Assembly: GCF_000425205.1 (NCBI RefSeq)
Contig: NZ_AULI01000001.1
Span: 248,001 to 312,000, forward strand
DNA length: 64,000 bases
Source of the DNA: Pontibacillus halophilus JSM 076056 = DSM 19796
Lineage (GTDB): Bacteria > Bacillota > Bacilli > Bacillales > BH030062
Reading direction: 5' to 3'
Both the position numbers and the translations under genes were made by a program. Below the pieces are notes generated by a model that was not told the origin of the DNA, made no database searches, and saw nothing but the letters and a program-made list of their open reading frames with translations. This document shows positions 53,219-61,762 of the stretch, in pieces. Every line of letters begins with the position of its first letter. The stretch's first letter is position 1.

Positions 53219-54133
53219 ATGAAACAATTATCTACCGGGGCGTTTCAATCCGCGCAGGACTGGGTGCTTACGTATGGACGCCCTTTGGAACAAGCTTTAT
53301 TCCGGCTTGCATTTGAAAACGGGAACAGAATGGAAGTATTTGCGGAGATTGAAAGGTATCAAAATGAAGACGGAGGATTTGGGAATGGTCTGGAACCAGA
53401 TTTTCTTACACCTGCCTCATCTTCTCTTGCGACCTCTGTTGCGCTTCAACGGTTGCTACCCTTTTATGATGACCGTGAGGCACAGCCAATCTTTCGTAAG
53501 GCGGTTCGTTATTTAGAGTCTACCTTTGATGAAGAACGTCGTGGCTGGTATGCTGTACCGAAAGAAGTGAACGATGCTCCACACGCCCCATGGTGGGCCG
53601 TAAATGATTCAGGACAATCTGGTATCGATGATACATGGGGCAATCCGAATGCAGAATTGATTGGATACATGACGCTTTTTGAGAGCTACTCCAAACGACT
53701 TAATATGGATTTCTTACTAGAAGTAGCCGTCCAGACTTTCTTGCAGAAAGAACAATTTGAATCTCATGAATTGTATAGCTATATGAGGTTATTTGCGACG
53801 ATTCCAGAGGTTCGGTCTGAGTCGGTGGAGGAGCAGCTTGTAAGAGGAGTTCAACAAACGGTTCACTTGTCTAAAGAAGACTGGAAGAACTACGTTCCGA
53901 CTCCACTACAATTTGTTCCAACCCCACAGTCATCGACATATGGAATACCAGAACGAGCCATTGAAGAGAATCTAGACCACCTTATCGAACAACTCGAATC
54001 AGAAGGAGTAATCCGACCGACTTGGAGTTGGGGGACGGATGAAGACGCCTGGGAGCAATCAAAGCAAGATTGGACTGGCATTCGAACGATTGAAGCCTTA
54101 TTCACACTACATCGCTATGGGCGAATCGCATAA
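53219..54133 (+). CDS. Uncharacterised protein with prenyltransferase/squalene-cyclase-like toroid repeats
   Basis: Soluble protein of 304 residues, mostly helical. RYQNEDGGFGNGLEPDFLTPASSS holds a QxxDGGFG motif typical of the alpha/alpha-toroid fold of terpenoid cyclases and prenyltransferase beta subunits, and further repeats may be RRGWYAVP, SGIDDTWGNPNAE, and RPTWSWGTDEDAWEQSKQDW. No DXDD or DCTAE catalytic motif is evident, so a cyclase activity is not supported. Function unknown. ATG 53219 has TTGGAGG upstream. Divergent from the MFS gene, followed by a terminator. Confidence 0.75.
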   Translation: MKQLSTGAFQSAQDWVLTYGRPLEQALFRLAFENGNRMEVFAEIERYQNEDGGFGNGLEPDFLTPASSSLATSVALQRLLPFYDDREAQPIFRKAVRYLESTFDEERRGWYAVPKEVNDAPHAPWWAVNDSGQSGIDDTWGNPNAELIGYMTLFESYSKRLNMDFLLEVAVQTFLQKEQFESHELYSYMRLFATIPEVRSESVEEQLVRGVQQTVHLSKEDWKNYVPTPLQFVPTPQSSTYGIPERAIEENLDHLIEQLESEGVIRPTWSWGTDEDAWEQSKQDWTGIRTIEALFTLHRYGRIA

Positions 54134-54146
54134 TACGTAGCCTTAC

Positions 54147-54174
54147 ACACCTGCTTTCTAACAGAAGCAGGTGT
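54147..54174 (+). terminator. Intrinsic terminator after the toroid-like gene
   Basis: Stem ACACCTGCTT / AAGCAGGTGT with an 8-base loop, followed by TTTTCAATTT. Confidence 0.8.
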
Positions 54175-54292
54175 TTTCAATTTATCTTTGTTTGGGGATT
54201 CATTCCTTTGCTCCCAATGATGCATAACCTTTCACAGATTAGGGATAAATAGGAGAGATACAACACGAATTCAAAAACAGGGGTGAATTGTC

Positions 54293-55612
54293 GTGGATGC
54301 GGTCGTACTCGCTCGAATCTTATTCGGTTCCACTTTAGGGTTTCACATTATCTATGCCACACTCGGCGTAGGAATTCCGCTTATCGTCATTATCGCAGAA
54401 GTCCTCTACGCTATTAAGAAAGATAAAGATTACGCACTGCTCTCTAAGCGTCTCGTTAAAGGGTTCGCCATCCTTTTGGCAGGCGCGATTGCAACAGGAA
54501 CCATTGTAGCCGTGCTATTAAATCTTTTATGGCCTGCATACATGGAAATTGTCGGTCAAGTTATTGCACTTCCGTTCCAAATTGAGATTTATGCCTTCTT
54601 AATTGAGGCCTTGTTCATGTCGATGTACTTATACGCAGCAGACCGTATGCCAAACTGGCTACGAATTCTAAGCATCATCTTTGTTGCGTTTGGAGCTTTG
54701 GCGTCTGCCATCTTAATTACGGATGCACATAGTTGGATGAACACTCCATCTGGATTTGAAATGACGGTAAATGGTGAAGTCATTAACGTCGATCCATGGA
54801 AGGCGTTCTTTAATCCAAGCTTCGGTGTGACTGCTGTTCACGTAGCTGTATCGGCGTATATGACAGTCGCCTTTATCATTGGCTCTATTGCAGCATTCAA
54901 ATTACTTAAGAAGAATATCAGCTCTCGTGAACGTACGTATCACCGGAAGAGCCTAACGATTGCTCTTTATGTTGGAGCGATTATGTCTCTTTCTACTGCG
55001 ATTAATGGACACGAGACAGCTCAAATGCTTCACGAATACATGCCACGTAAATTAGCAGGAGCAGAAGGCTTATTTGAAACCACTAAATATGCACCGTTAT
55101 CTATAGGTGGGTTCACAAGTCGTGAAGAAGAGGAAGTCTTATATGCAATTGAAGTGCCATACGCACTCAGCTTCTTAGCTGGGGACAGGTTCGATACGGA
55201 GGTACTTGGGCTTAATGAGTTTCCAGAGGAATTATGGCCTCCACTTTACATCCATACCCTCTTTAACGTCATGGTAGGGATTGGGAGCTTGCTTATTGTG
55301 TTGTCGTTCTTCGCTATCTTCTTAAGGTGGATTCGAAAGAAAGAATTGCCTGGGTGGATGCTCGCACTTCTCGTAGGAGCAGGGCCACTCGCCATGATTG
55401 GCATTGAGACCGGCTGGTGCTTTAGCTGTATCGGTCGACAACCGTGGACCATTAATGACGTATTAAAGACACACGAAGCGGCTACTCAAGCGAATCATGT
55501 CGGAGTCATGCTTTTCTTGTTCCTCGGTCTATATTTCATACTTGCCGTCGCAACAGTTGTCGTTTTAATCAGTTATTTCAAACGACAACCGCTCGATGAG
55601 GAAATGGTTTAA
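54293..55612 (+). CDS. cydA: Cytochrome bd-type oxidase subunit I (YthA-like), short Q-loop, Glu445-equivalent replaced by Cys
   Basis: Quinol oxidase subunit of 439 residues with nine helices. Expected residues are H18 (GFHIIYATLG; heme ligand equivalent to E. coli H19), E98 and E105 in IEIYAFLIEALF, the heme b558 ligands His in AVHVAVSAYMT and Met in LFNVMVGIG, and the quinol-loop residues NGHETAQ, PRKLAGAEGLFETT. The Q-loop is short, as in Bacillus enzymes. The GRQPW motif is normal, but the Glu four positions before GRQPW that ligates heme b595 (E. coli E445) is C379 in GWCFSCIGRQPW. Heme composition may therefore be unusual. GTG start with GGGGTGA upstream. Partner cydB follows after 12 bases; no cydCD present. 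Confidence 0.93.
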   Translation: MDAVVLARILFGSTLGFHIIYATLGVGIPLIVIIAEVLYAIKKDKDYALLSKRLVKGFAILLAGAIATGTIVAVLLNLLWPAYMEIVGQVIALPFQIEIYAFLIEALFMSMYLYAADRMPNWLRILSIIFVAFGALASAILITDAHSWMNTPSGFEMTVNGEVINVDPWKAFFNPSFGVTAVHVAVSAYMTVAFIIGSIAAFKLLKKNISSRERTYHRKSLTIALYVGAIMSLSTAINGHETAQMLHEYMPRKLAGAEGLFETTKYAPLSIGGFTSREEEEVLYAIEVPYALSFLAGDRFDTEVLGLNEFPEELWPPLYIHTLFNVMVGIGSLLIVLSFFAIFLRWIRKKELPGWMLALLVGAGPLAMIGIETGWCFSCIGRQPWTINDVLKTHEAATQANHVGVMLFLFLGLYFILAVATVVVLISYFKRQPLDEEMV

Positions 55613-55624
55613 GGGGGCCAATAC

Positions 55625-56650
55625 ATGCAAGAGTCTACAATTGCCGTTACAATCCTATGGAGCTTCTTATTTATTTACTCCATGCTCGGCTCCCTTGACT
55701 TCGGAGCAGGGTTCTGGGGAATGATTTATGGAAAGAACGCTAAAACAACCGCAGCTCGACTTGCGAACCGCTTTCTATCACCTACGTGGGAAGTTACCAA
55801 TGTATTCCTTGTCTTAATGGTCGTATCGTTGTACAGTTTCTTCCCGTTTGCTGCATCCTTGTTGGCCACGTTACTTCTCGTTCCTGTTGGATTAGGTGTC
55901 ATTCTATTAACCATTCGAACGACGTTTATGGTGTTTGCGGAGAAGGTCAATCGTTTCCAACGAACCTTTACAGTCATATCTGGACTAACAGGTGTGTTAA
56001 TTCCAGCGCTATTGATTTCAATCTTACCGATCACGCTTGGTGGATTTATTGACGATAGCGGAGATTTTCCTCAGCTCATGTTCGGCAAGCTCTTCACATC
56101 AACGACAGTGTATATGCACATCCTGTTCGGATTGAGCACAGAATTCTTCTTGTCCGCACTGTTTCTAAGTGACTATGCAATTGAGGCAAATGACAAGAAA
56201 GCTCACAATACCTATCGGAAGCTTTCCATATGGCTTGGCCCGTTGACGTTAATCTTAGCCGTGCTAACAACCATTACCATGAATGAGGAAGCCTCATGGA
56301 TTGTTGAGAACATCCAAGAGAACATGTACGGATTTCTCATGTCCTTCATCTTCTTCCTGATTGGATACACCCTGCTCTTTGTCAAACGTCCAAACGGAGA
56401 AAGGGGCTATACGAGACTTGCGATGATTTCAATCATCTTACAATATGCATTCGCGATTTATGCATACGGCGCAGCTCATATGCCTTACCTCGTCTATCCG
56501 TACTTGACAATAGAGGATGGATTCACGAACCCAGCGACGTTCTACCAAATCATGATTGCTTTCTCGATTGGAATGGCTATCCTCATACCTGGATTCATTC
56601 TATTCTGGCGTCTCTTCTTGAAAGACAAGCGTTACTTAGAGCAAGAATAA
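55625..56650 (+). CDS. cydB: Cytochrome bd-type oxidase subunit II
   Basis: Membrane protein of 341 residues with about eight helices, second subunit of the oxidase. The N-terminus SFLFIYSMLGSLDFGAGFWGMIYG, with the DFG motif, and the following NRFLSPTWEVTNVFLVLMVVSLYSFFPFA are typical of CydB. The rest includes FGLSTEFFLSALFLSDYAIEA and AAHMPYLVYPYLTIEDGFTNP. RBS AAGGGGGCC precedes the ATG. Co-transcribed with cydA; the hairpin at 56651-56692 closes the operon. Confidence 0.93.
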   Translation: MQESTIAVTILWSFLFIYSMLGSLDFGAGFWGMIYGKNAKTTAARLANRFLSPTWEVTNVFLVLMVVSLYSFFPFAASLLATLLLVPVGLGVILLTIRTTFMVFAEKVNRFQRTFTVISGLTGVLIPALLISILPITLGGFIDDSGDFPQLMFGKLFTSTTVYMHILFGLSTEFFLSALFLSDYAIEANDKKAHNTYRKLSIWLGPLTLILAVLTTITMNEEASWIVENIQENMYGFLMSFIFFLIGYTLLFVKRPNGERGYTRLAMISIILQYAFAIYAYGAAHMPYLVYPYLTIEDGFTNPATFYQIMIAFSIGMAILIPGFILFWRLFLKDKRYLEQE

Positions 56651-56692
56651 AAGAAGGTGAAGTCTACCGTAATCGGTGGACTTCACCTTCTT
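56651..56692. terminator. Bidirectional terminator after cydAB
   Basis: Long stem AAGAAGGTGAAGT with its complement plus an inner TACCG/CGGT(G) helix; overlaps the stop codon of cydB and the end of the convergent membrane protein gene. Confidence 0.8.
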
Positions 56693-57291
56693 CTCATTAC
56701 TTGACCAAGGTAGAGTAGTGGTCCAAATATAGGAAGCGCACCATACCAGAAACGCCCTCGCTTCTGTTGATTCGTCTCTTTCTCATGAAGGTCAATCACG
56801 TACATAGACAACCCTGTCAGTATAAGAAAGTCAACAGACATAACGTGAACAAAATTCGAGGTTCGAAAAGCTTCTTGATACACTTTAAGATCTCCAAAGA
56901 TAAATCCATATCCAACTAGAAAGGCAGATAGCAGGAATAGAGTAACGATTACCCCCGGCTTAAACAATGCATTCTGTACGGATTGAGATAGACGACGGGT
57001 TTGACGTCTCTTCCCTCTTCTTAAGATGAAATAGGGCAGCAAACCAAAAGCTCCGATAACAAATGAAGAAAATGCGAATGGCCAAGCCGGAACCTCGTCT
57101 CGGTCCATATCGGTTAGAAGTAGCGTATAAATAAATGGCCATACCCCTAACATGGAGAATACCGATACTAAGAGCGGGTCCGGGTCATTCAAGGTGAACA
57201 GATCTTTAAGAACACCACTATCTTCATTCGGAGCGAGGAAAACGGAATAGACGAGAAACGAAACCCATACGAACAGGAACACAAAGCGCAT
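56683..57291 (-). CDS. Membrane protein of unknown function
   Basis: Protein of 202 residues with about five hydrophobic segments (near 2-18, 43-62, 75-93, 110-130, 145-165) and a final one near 185. A basic loop, RRGKRRQTRRLSQSVQNALF, lies in the middle. No conserved family recognised; DUF2834-like proteins are a possible comparison but are not supported. ATG 57291 has AGAGGGG upstream. It lies 2 bases after the SE1561-type gene, so both form an operon. Confidence 0.7.
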   Translation of the reverse strand: MRFVFLFVWVSFLVYSVFLAPNEDSGVLKDLFTLNDPDPLLVSVFSMLGVWPFIYTLLLTDMDRDEVPAWPFAFSSFVIGAFGLLPYFILRRGKRRQTRRLSQSVQNALFKPGVIVTLFLLSAFLVGYGFIFGDLKVYQEAFRTSNFVHVMSVDFLILTGLSMYVIDLHEKETNQQKRGRFWYGALPIFGPLLYLGQVMRRR

Positions 57292-57293
57292 GC

Positions 57294-57488
57294 TTATCGC
57301 CCCTCTTCCCAATCTTGTTTAAAGCGGTTAATCTTAATCTCTAGCTCACTCATCATCGTAAGAAAGCGTTCTAAATCTTCTACGTCTACGCTCTCTGCAT
57401 CATAAGTAGCGACTACTTCGTGTAGCATTTGAACGCGGTTTTGGACATATCGTAGTTGAGAAGCTTTATCTTGGACTGATTTCCCCAT
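57294..57488 (-). CDS. SE1561 family protein
   Basis: Small acidic/helical protein of 64 residues, matching the SE1561 family found in Bacillaceae and staphylococci: MGKSVQDKASQLRYVQNRVQML, then DVEDLERFLTMMSELEIKINRFKQDW, a two-helix layout. Function unknown. ATG 57488 has AAGGAGGGGG upstream; a longer frame to 57533 would lack that site. Followed after 2 bases by the membrane protein gene. Confidence 0.8.
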   Translation of the reverse strand: MGKSVQDKASQLRYVQNRVQMLHEVVATYDAESVDVEDLERFLTMMSELEIKINRFKQDWEEGR

Positions 57489-57549
57489 GCTTTCACCCCC
57501 TCCTTCTCTTGTATATATCACTATTCTATACACGACCGCTACTAAAATG

Positions 57550-57585
57550 AAAGTAGACCGAACACTTCAATGTTCCGTCTACTTT
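57550..57585 (-). terminator. Terminator of the MHYT-GGDEF-EAL gene
   Basis: 15-bp stem with one mismatch (AAAGTAGACCGAACA against TGTTCCGTCTACTTT) and a 6-base loop; TTTCATTTTAG follows on the minus strand. Confidence 0.7.
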
Positions 57586-57595
57586 CTCTGTTTCT

Positions 57596-59635
57596 TTATG
57601 CAGTTGCAACGATGAGCTGGCGCTCCACTGATTCAGAGCACATAGGCTTGTAGTAATAGAACCCTTGTAAGTTGTCGCAACCTAACTCAACGAGCAGCTC
57701 CACTTGTTTCTCTGTCTCTACCCCTTCAGCCGTCACACTAAATCCTAAATCTTTAGCTAGTTGGATAATTGACTTCACAATTGATTGCTTTTTACGGTCT
57801 TGTTCAATTTCTTGGATGAACGACCGATCAATCTTCAATGTATCAATAGGTAATCGCTGTAAATAGTTCAGCGAGGAAAGGCCCGTACCAAAATCGTCTA
57901 GTGCAATTCGTACACCTAAATCTCTTAACATCTCAAGCGTTCGAACGGCTTCCTCAATATCTTTCATCACCGATGTTTCTGTTATCTCTAATTCAATGGA
58001 TTCTGGCTGAACATCGTATTCCATTAGTAACTTCTTCATCATGGAGTATACGTGGCCATATTGAAAATGAACAGGAGAGATATTAATCGCTAAATTTGAT
58101 AGTGGTATATGAAGCTGTTTCCACTCTTGTAGTTGTTGAAGTGCCTTTGCAATCACCCATTCTGTAATCTCCACAATCAATCCGTTTCGTTCTGCAATCG
58201 GGATAAATTCAGCAGGAGATACAGACCCAAGCTCGGAATTGTTCCACCTTAGCAACACTTCGGCTTGGTAAGGAACTCCATAGACAACATCCATCTTCGG
58301 TTGGTAATGAAGAAGGAATTCGTCTTTCTCCAAAGCATGTTGCAAGTGAGACAGAATTAAGTTCTCTCTCGCACGGTCATGCAACGTCTGATTATACACC
58401 TGTACGTTATTTCTACCATGAACTTTGGCATAATGAAGTGCTTGTTCAGCCTGCATAATTAAATTGTCCTCCACCCGTTTCTCAAAGGATAAGACACTTG
58501 CTCCTATAGATATTGTCGACTTAAATTGAAAACGTTCGTATTCAAATGGGATAGACTGAAACTGAATTTGCAAGCCACATAAATAGCCTTCTAACTCTTC
58601 GGCACATAGTTTAGAATGTGTGAGAACACCGAAGCGATTTCCGTCTAAGCGAGCCAATCGTTGATGTGGTTGCAAGTAGTTCTGAATTCGCTTTGCCACC
58701 TGTCTTAGAAATTCATCCCCCGCCTCGTATCCAAACGTGTCGTTCACCCACTTAAAATGGTCTACATCGATGAGCACACAAGCAAGGCACTCTTGTTGCT
58801 TCTTAGCCCGTTCCACCTCTTCCTCATTCACTTTAATAAAGTAACGTCGATTTGGCAGCGAAGTTAAATGGTCGTAATAAGCCATTTGGAGAGAGCTTCT
58901 AGATTCAACCCGTCCAAAGAGGACTACAATCGTCAGCATAATCATGAGCACAACGACTACAGTAATAATAAGCAATGTCTCATTACCAGGCGCCCTCTTT
59001 ATATCTTCTGTAACTCCTTGAATATCGTAGAAGCTAAGCGACTTAACTCCTAAATAATGTATGCCAATTGAGAGGATGACTAATACAAGCGAATAAAGAA
59101 CTTTATATTGAATATGGAATTTCAATTGAACACGCTTATAAATGTATAAGACAAGCCATGAGGCAAGCATAGAATAGATAAATGTGAAGAACAGCAACTC
59201 ATAATCAAATTCTACATGTACTCCTTCAATATGAACCGCCTTAAGCCCTAAGAGAACCATGGAACTAACTCCAGCTCCGATAACAACCGTTGAAAGGATA
59301 ATCCACCTTAGACGATCTCTCGTAACACTATAGAAAACAGTCCAAGAAGCTACCATCATTGGGACGATAGAGAAGAAGGTTAACGGCCAGCTATAATGGA
59401 TGGGTGCAGGCATCCGTAATGCAGCTAATGAAATATAGTGAAAGGCCCAGACAGTAAGTGCCATCACAAGGGATCCAATTAACATCCATACGCCCTTTGT
59501 CCCTGTCCGTGTTTTTACTAAATGTTGAGATATGTCGAGGGCTATGTAGGAGCCAAACAAAGATATCCCTATGGTTAAGGCTAATATCCCGTAATGATAA
59601 CTACCATAGATCTCATCCAAATGAACCACTCCCAC
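57596..59635 (-). CDS. MHYT-GGDEF-EAL domain protein, probable c-di-GMP phosphodiesterase
   Basis: Membrane protein of 679 residues. The N-terminal MHYT sensor (about 1-240) has seven helices with metal-type His-Tyr pairs FHYISLAAL (66-67) and IHYLGV (192-193). GGDEF (about 255-415) is degenerate: its active loop is DGNRF at 331-335 instead of GGDEF, so cyclase activity is unlikely. EAL (about 428-670) has the E459-V-L variant LLHYQPKMDV...AEVLLRW, NISPVHFQ, ELEITETSV, DDFGTGLSSLNYLQRLPIDTLKIDRSFI (cut: DDFGTGLSSL), TAEGVET and NLQGFYYYKP, so it likely degrades c-di-GMP. The exact start is unclear: GTG at 59635 has weak RBS; TTG at 59620 fits better with GGGAGTGG upstream. Confidence 0.86.
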   Translation of the reverse strand: MGVVHLDEIYGSYHYGILALTIGISLFGSYIALDISQHLVKTRTGTKGVWMLIGSLVMALTVWAFHYISLAALRMPAPIHYSWPLTFFSIVPMMVASWTVFYSVTRDRLRWIILSTVVIGAGVSSMVLLGLKAVHIEGVHVEFDYELLFFTFIYSMLASWLVLYIYKRVQLKFHIQYKVLYSLVLVILSIGIHYLGVKSLSFYDIQGVTEDIKRAPGNETLLIITVVVVLMIMLTIVVLFGRVESRSSLQMAYYDHLTSLPNRRYFIKVNEEEVERAKKQQECLACVLIDVDHFKWVNDTFGYEAGDEFLRQVAKRIQNYLQPHQRLARLDGNRFGVLTHSKLCAEELEGYLCGLQIQFQSIPFEYERFQFKSTISIGASVLSFEKRVEDNLIMQAEQALHYAKVHGRNNVQVYNQTLHDRARENLILSHLQHALEKDEFLLHYQPKMDVVYGVPYQAEVLLRWNNSELGSVSPAEFIPIAERNGLIVEITEWVIAKALQQLQEWKQLHIPLSNLAINISPVHFQYGHVYSMMKKLLMEYDVQPESIELEITETSVMKDIEEAVRTLEMLRDLGVRIALDDFGTGLSSLNYLQRLPIDTLKIDRSFIQEIEQDRKKQSIVKSIIQLAKDLGFSVTAEGVETEKQVELLVELGCDNLQGFYYYKPMCSESVERQLIVATA

Positions 59636-59747
59636 CCTAATTCAGGGTCTTTTTTCTTATTATTTTACATGTGATTTGGAATAATTGGAATCCTATCTCA
59701 GTTAAGACTTAGTAAATTTTTGCTCTACTTGTCATAAAAAATACAAA

Positions 59748-59780
59748 AACAGGCAAGCTGGTTCATCCAGCCTGCCTGTT
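59748..59780 (-). terminator. Intrinsic terminator of pgcA
   Basis: Stem AACAGGCA-GCTGG / CCAGC-TGCCTGTT with one bulge, followed by TTTTGTATTTTTTATG on the minus strand. Confidence 0.8.
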
Positions 59781-59782
59781 TC

Positions 59783-61522
59783 TTATTTTTCTTGATAAAG
59801 CACTTTGTTCATTTCGTTCATAAATGCTTCTTTCAATGACTTCAATTTCTTCTCGCTCTCTTCAACTGAAGGCGTATTGACACCGAAATAGCATTTTATC
59901 TTAGGCTCTGTTCCAGATGGACGTAAACAACACCAGCTTCCATCAGCCAAATGGAACTTAATGACGTCTGCTTTCGGAAGGTTAATCTCTTTAACTGAAC
60001 CAGAAGCTTGATTACGTTTCGTCTGCGCCTCGTAGTCTTCAACCGTAGCCACTTCAAACTCTCCAATCTGCTCATACTGAGTAGAACGGAAGTGGTTCAT
60101 TAAGGATTGAATCTTCTCTGACCCGTCTTTTCCTTTCAGCGTCGTAGACTCAAGGCCTTCCAAATAATACCCGAAGCGGTCAAATAAAGAATGAAGCGCC
60201 TCATGCAAGGACTTCCCTTCCCCTTTCCAGTAAGCAGCCATCTCAGCTGATAACATAGCCGCTTGTACAGCATCCTTATCACGGACAAAGTCGCCAACTA
60301 GATAACCATAACTTTCTTCGTAACCAAATAGGAAGGTTCCTTCACCTTGGTCATAGAATTCTTGTATTTTCTCACCAATGAACTTAAATCCTGTAAGCGT
60401 CTCAATCGTAGGGATATGGTAGTAATCTGCAATGGCTCGTCCTAATTCAGACGTTACAATCGTCTTAATCATGCGTCCGTCCTCAGGGAGTTCATCTGCT
60501 TGTGAGAGAATATAATCAAGCATAAGCGCACCTAATTGATTCCCTGTCAGCACCTCAAATTCGCCTTGGCCGTTGCGTACAGCAACACCCAAACGGTCCG
60601 CATCTGGGTCTGTCCCAATTAACATGTCCGCATCAACTTCTTCCCCAAGCTGAATGGCATGTTCGAAAGCTTGGTGTTCTTCGGGATTTGGAGATGCTAC
60701 TGTACTGAATTCAGGGTCTGGCTCCGCCTGTTCCTTCACTACGTATACCTGATTAAAGCCTAGCTGTTCAAGCCCTTCTTTAACTGGGAGATGTGCCGTA
60801 CCGTGAAGCGGAGTGAAGACCACCTTCACATCTTTCGCATGTTGCTTAATGGCTTCTTCGTTCTTTGTAATCGTCGCCAACTTCTGTAAGTACGCCTTGT
60901 CGACTGTGTCTCCAATCCATACGAGCTTTCCATCCGCTTCTGCTTGCTCTCTCGTAATCGTATCAATCTCGATCTCATCTTCAATTGCTTCTATTTGATG
61001 ATAGATTTTATCTGCCTGTTCTGGGGGCGTCTGTCCACCCAGGTCATTATATACTTTAAATCCATTGTATTCAGGAGGGTTGTGACTTGCTGTAATCATA
61101 ATTCCAGCCGCTGCGTGAAGATAGCGTACAGCAAACGATAGATATGGCGTAGGACGAAGAGATTCGAACACATAGGTCTGAATTCCCTTTGCTCCAAGCA
61201 CTCTAGCTGCTTCAATCGCAAACTCCCTCGAGTTATAGCGTGAATCATACCCAACCGCTACTCCACGCGACTGGTAGTGTTCTACATGGTTTTCTATGTA
61301 TGCCGCTAATCCGGCTACCGCTTTTCGAACGGTGTACGTATTCATTCGGTTCGTACCTGGACCCATTACCCCTCGTAATCCACCCGTACCGAAAGCCAAG
61401 TTCTGATAGAACGAATCCTCAAGCTCCGATTCGTTAGTCCCAATTTTCTCTAACTCTACCTTCATGTCCGCATCAAGCTTCGGATGATTGTACCATTTCT
61501 CATAAGTAGTCTTCCAATCCAT
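59783..61522 (-). CDS. pgcA: Alpha-phosphoglucomutase PgcA
   Basis: Phosphohexose mutase of 579 residues that interconverts glucose 6-phosphate and glucose 1-phosphate for UDP-glucose, cell wall and lipoteichoic acid synthesis. The active Ser is in AGIMITASHNPPEYNGFKVY; the metal loop is GTDPDADRLGVAV; the sugar loop is GYEESYGYLVGDFVRDKDA and the phosphate loop RPSGTEPKIKCYFG. N-terminus GYMDWKTTYEKWYNHPKLD. ATG 61522 has AGGAGGGG directly upstream and is preferred to 61558. Monocistronic. A family relative, phosphomannomutase, is less likely given these motifs. Confidence 0.95.
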   Translation of the reverse strand: MDWKTTYEKWYNHPKLDADMKVELEKIGTNESELEDSFYQNLAFGTGGLRGVMGPGTNRMNTYTVRKAVAGLAAYIENHVEHYQSRGVAVGYDSRYNSREFAIEAARVLGAKGIQTYVFESLRPTPYLSFAVRYLHAAAGIMITASHNPPEYNGFKVYNDLGGQTPPEQADKIYHQIEAIEDEIEIDTITREQAEADGKLVWIGDTVDKAYLQKLATITKNEEAIKQHAKDVKVVFTPLHGTAHLPVKEGLEQLGFNQVYVVKEQAEPDPEFSTVASPNPEEHQAFEHAIQLGEEVDADMLIGTDPDADRLGVAVRNGQGEFEVLTGNQLGALMLDYILSQADELPEDGRMIKTIVTSELGRAIADYYHIPTIETLTGFKFIGEKIQEFYDQGEGTFLFGYEESYGYLVGDFVRDKDAVQAAMLSAEMAAYWKGEGKSLHEALHSLFDRFGYYLEGLESTTLKGKDGSEKIQSLMNHFRSTQYEQIGEFEVATVEDYEAQTKRNQASGSVKEINLPKADVIKFHLADGSWCCLRPSGTEPKIKCYFGVNTPSVEESEKKLKSLKEAFMNEMNKVLYQEK

Positions 61523-61762
61523 ATAACCCCTCCTTAAAGATAGAGACTTTGCAAACAATCATGCCCAACTCTAAGCATGACGGCGTCACAAAGCCAGATA
61601 AAAAACAACTACTTTCAGTATACAATGAGATAGAGACTCATACTATAAAGATGGCAAACTCTTTTCATAAATTCACGTGATAAATTAAAAGGATATAGAA
61701 TTGTTATATGGTACACTATTTGGTAATAATAGATAGTAAGATTCTAAGTAGGTGGTGGTAGC

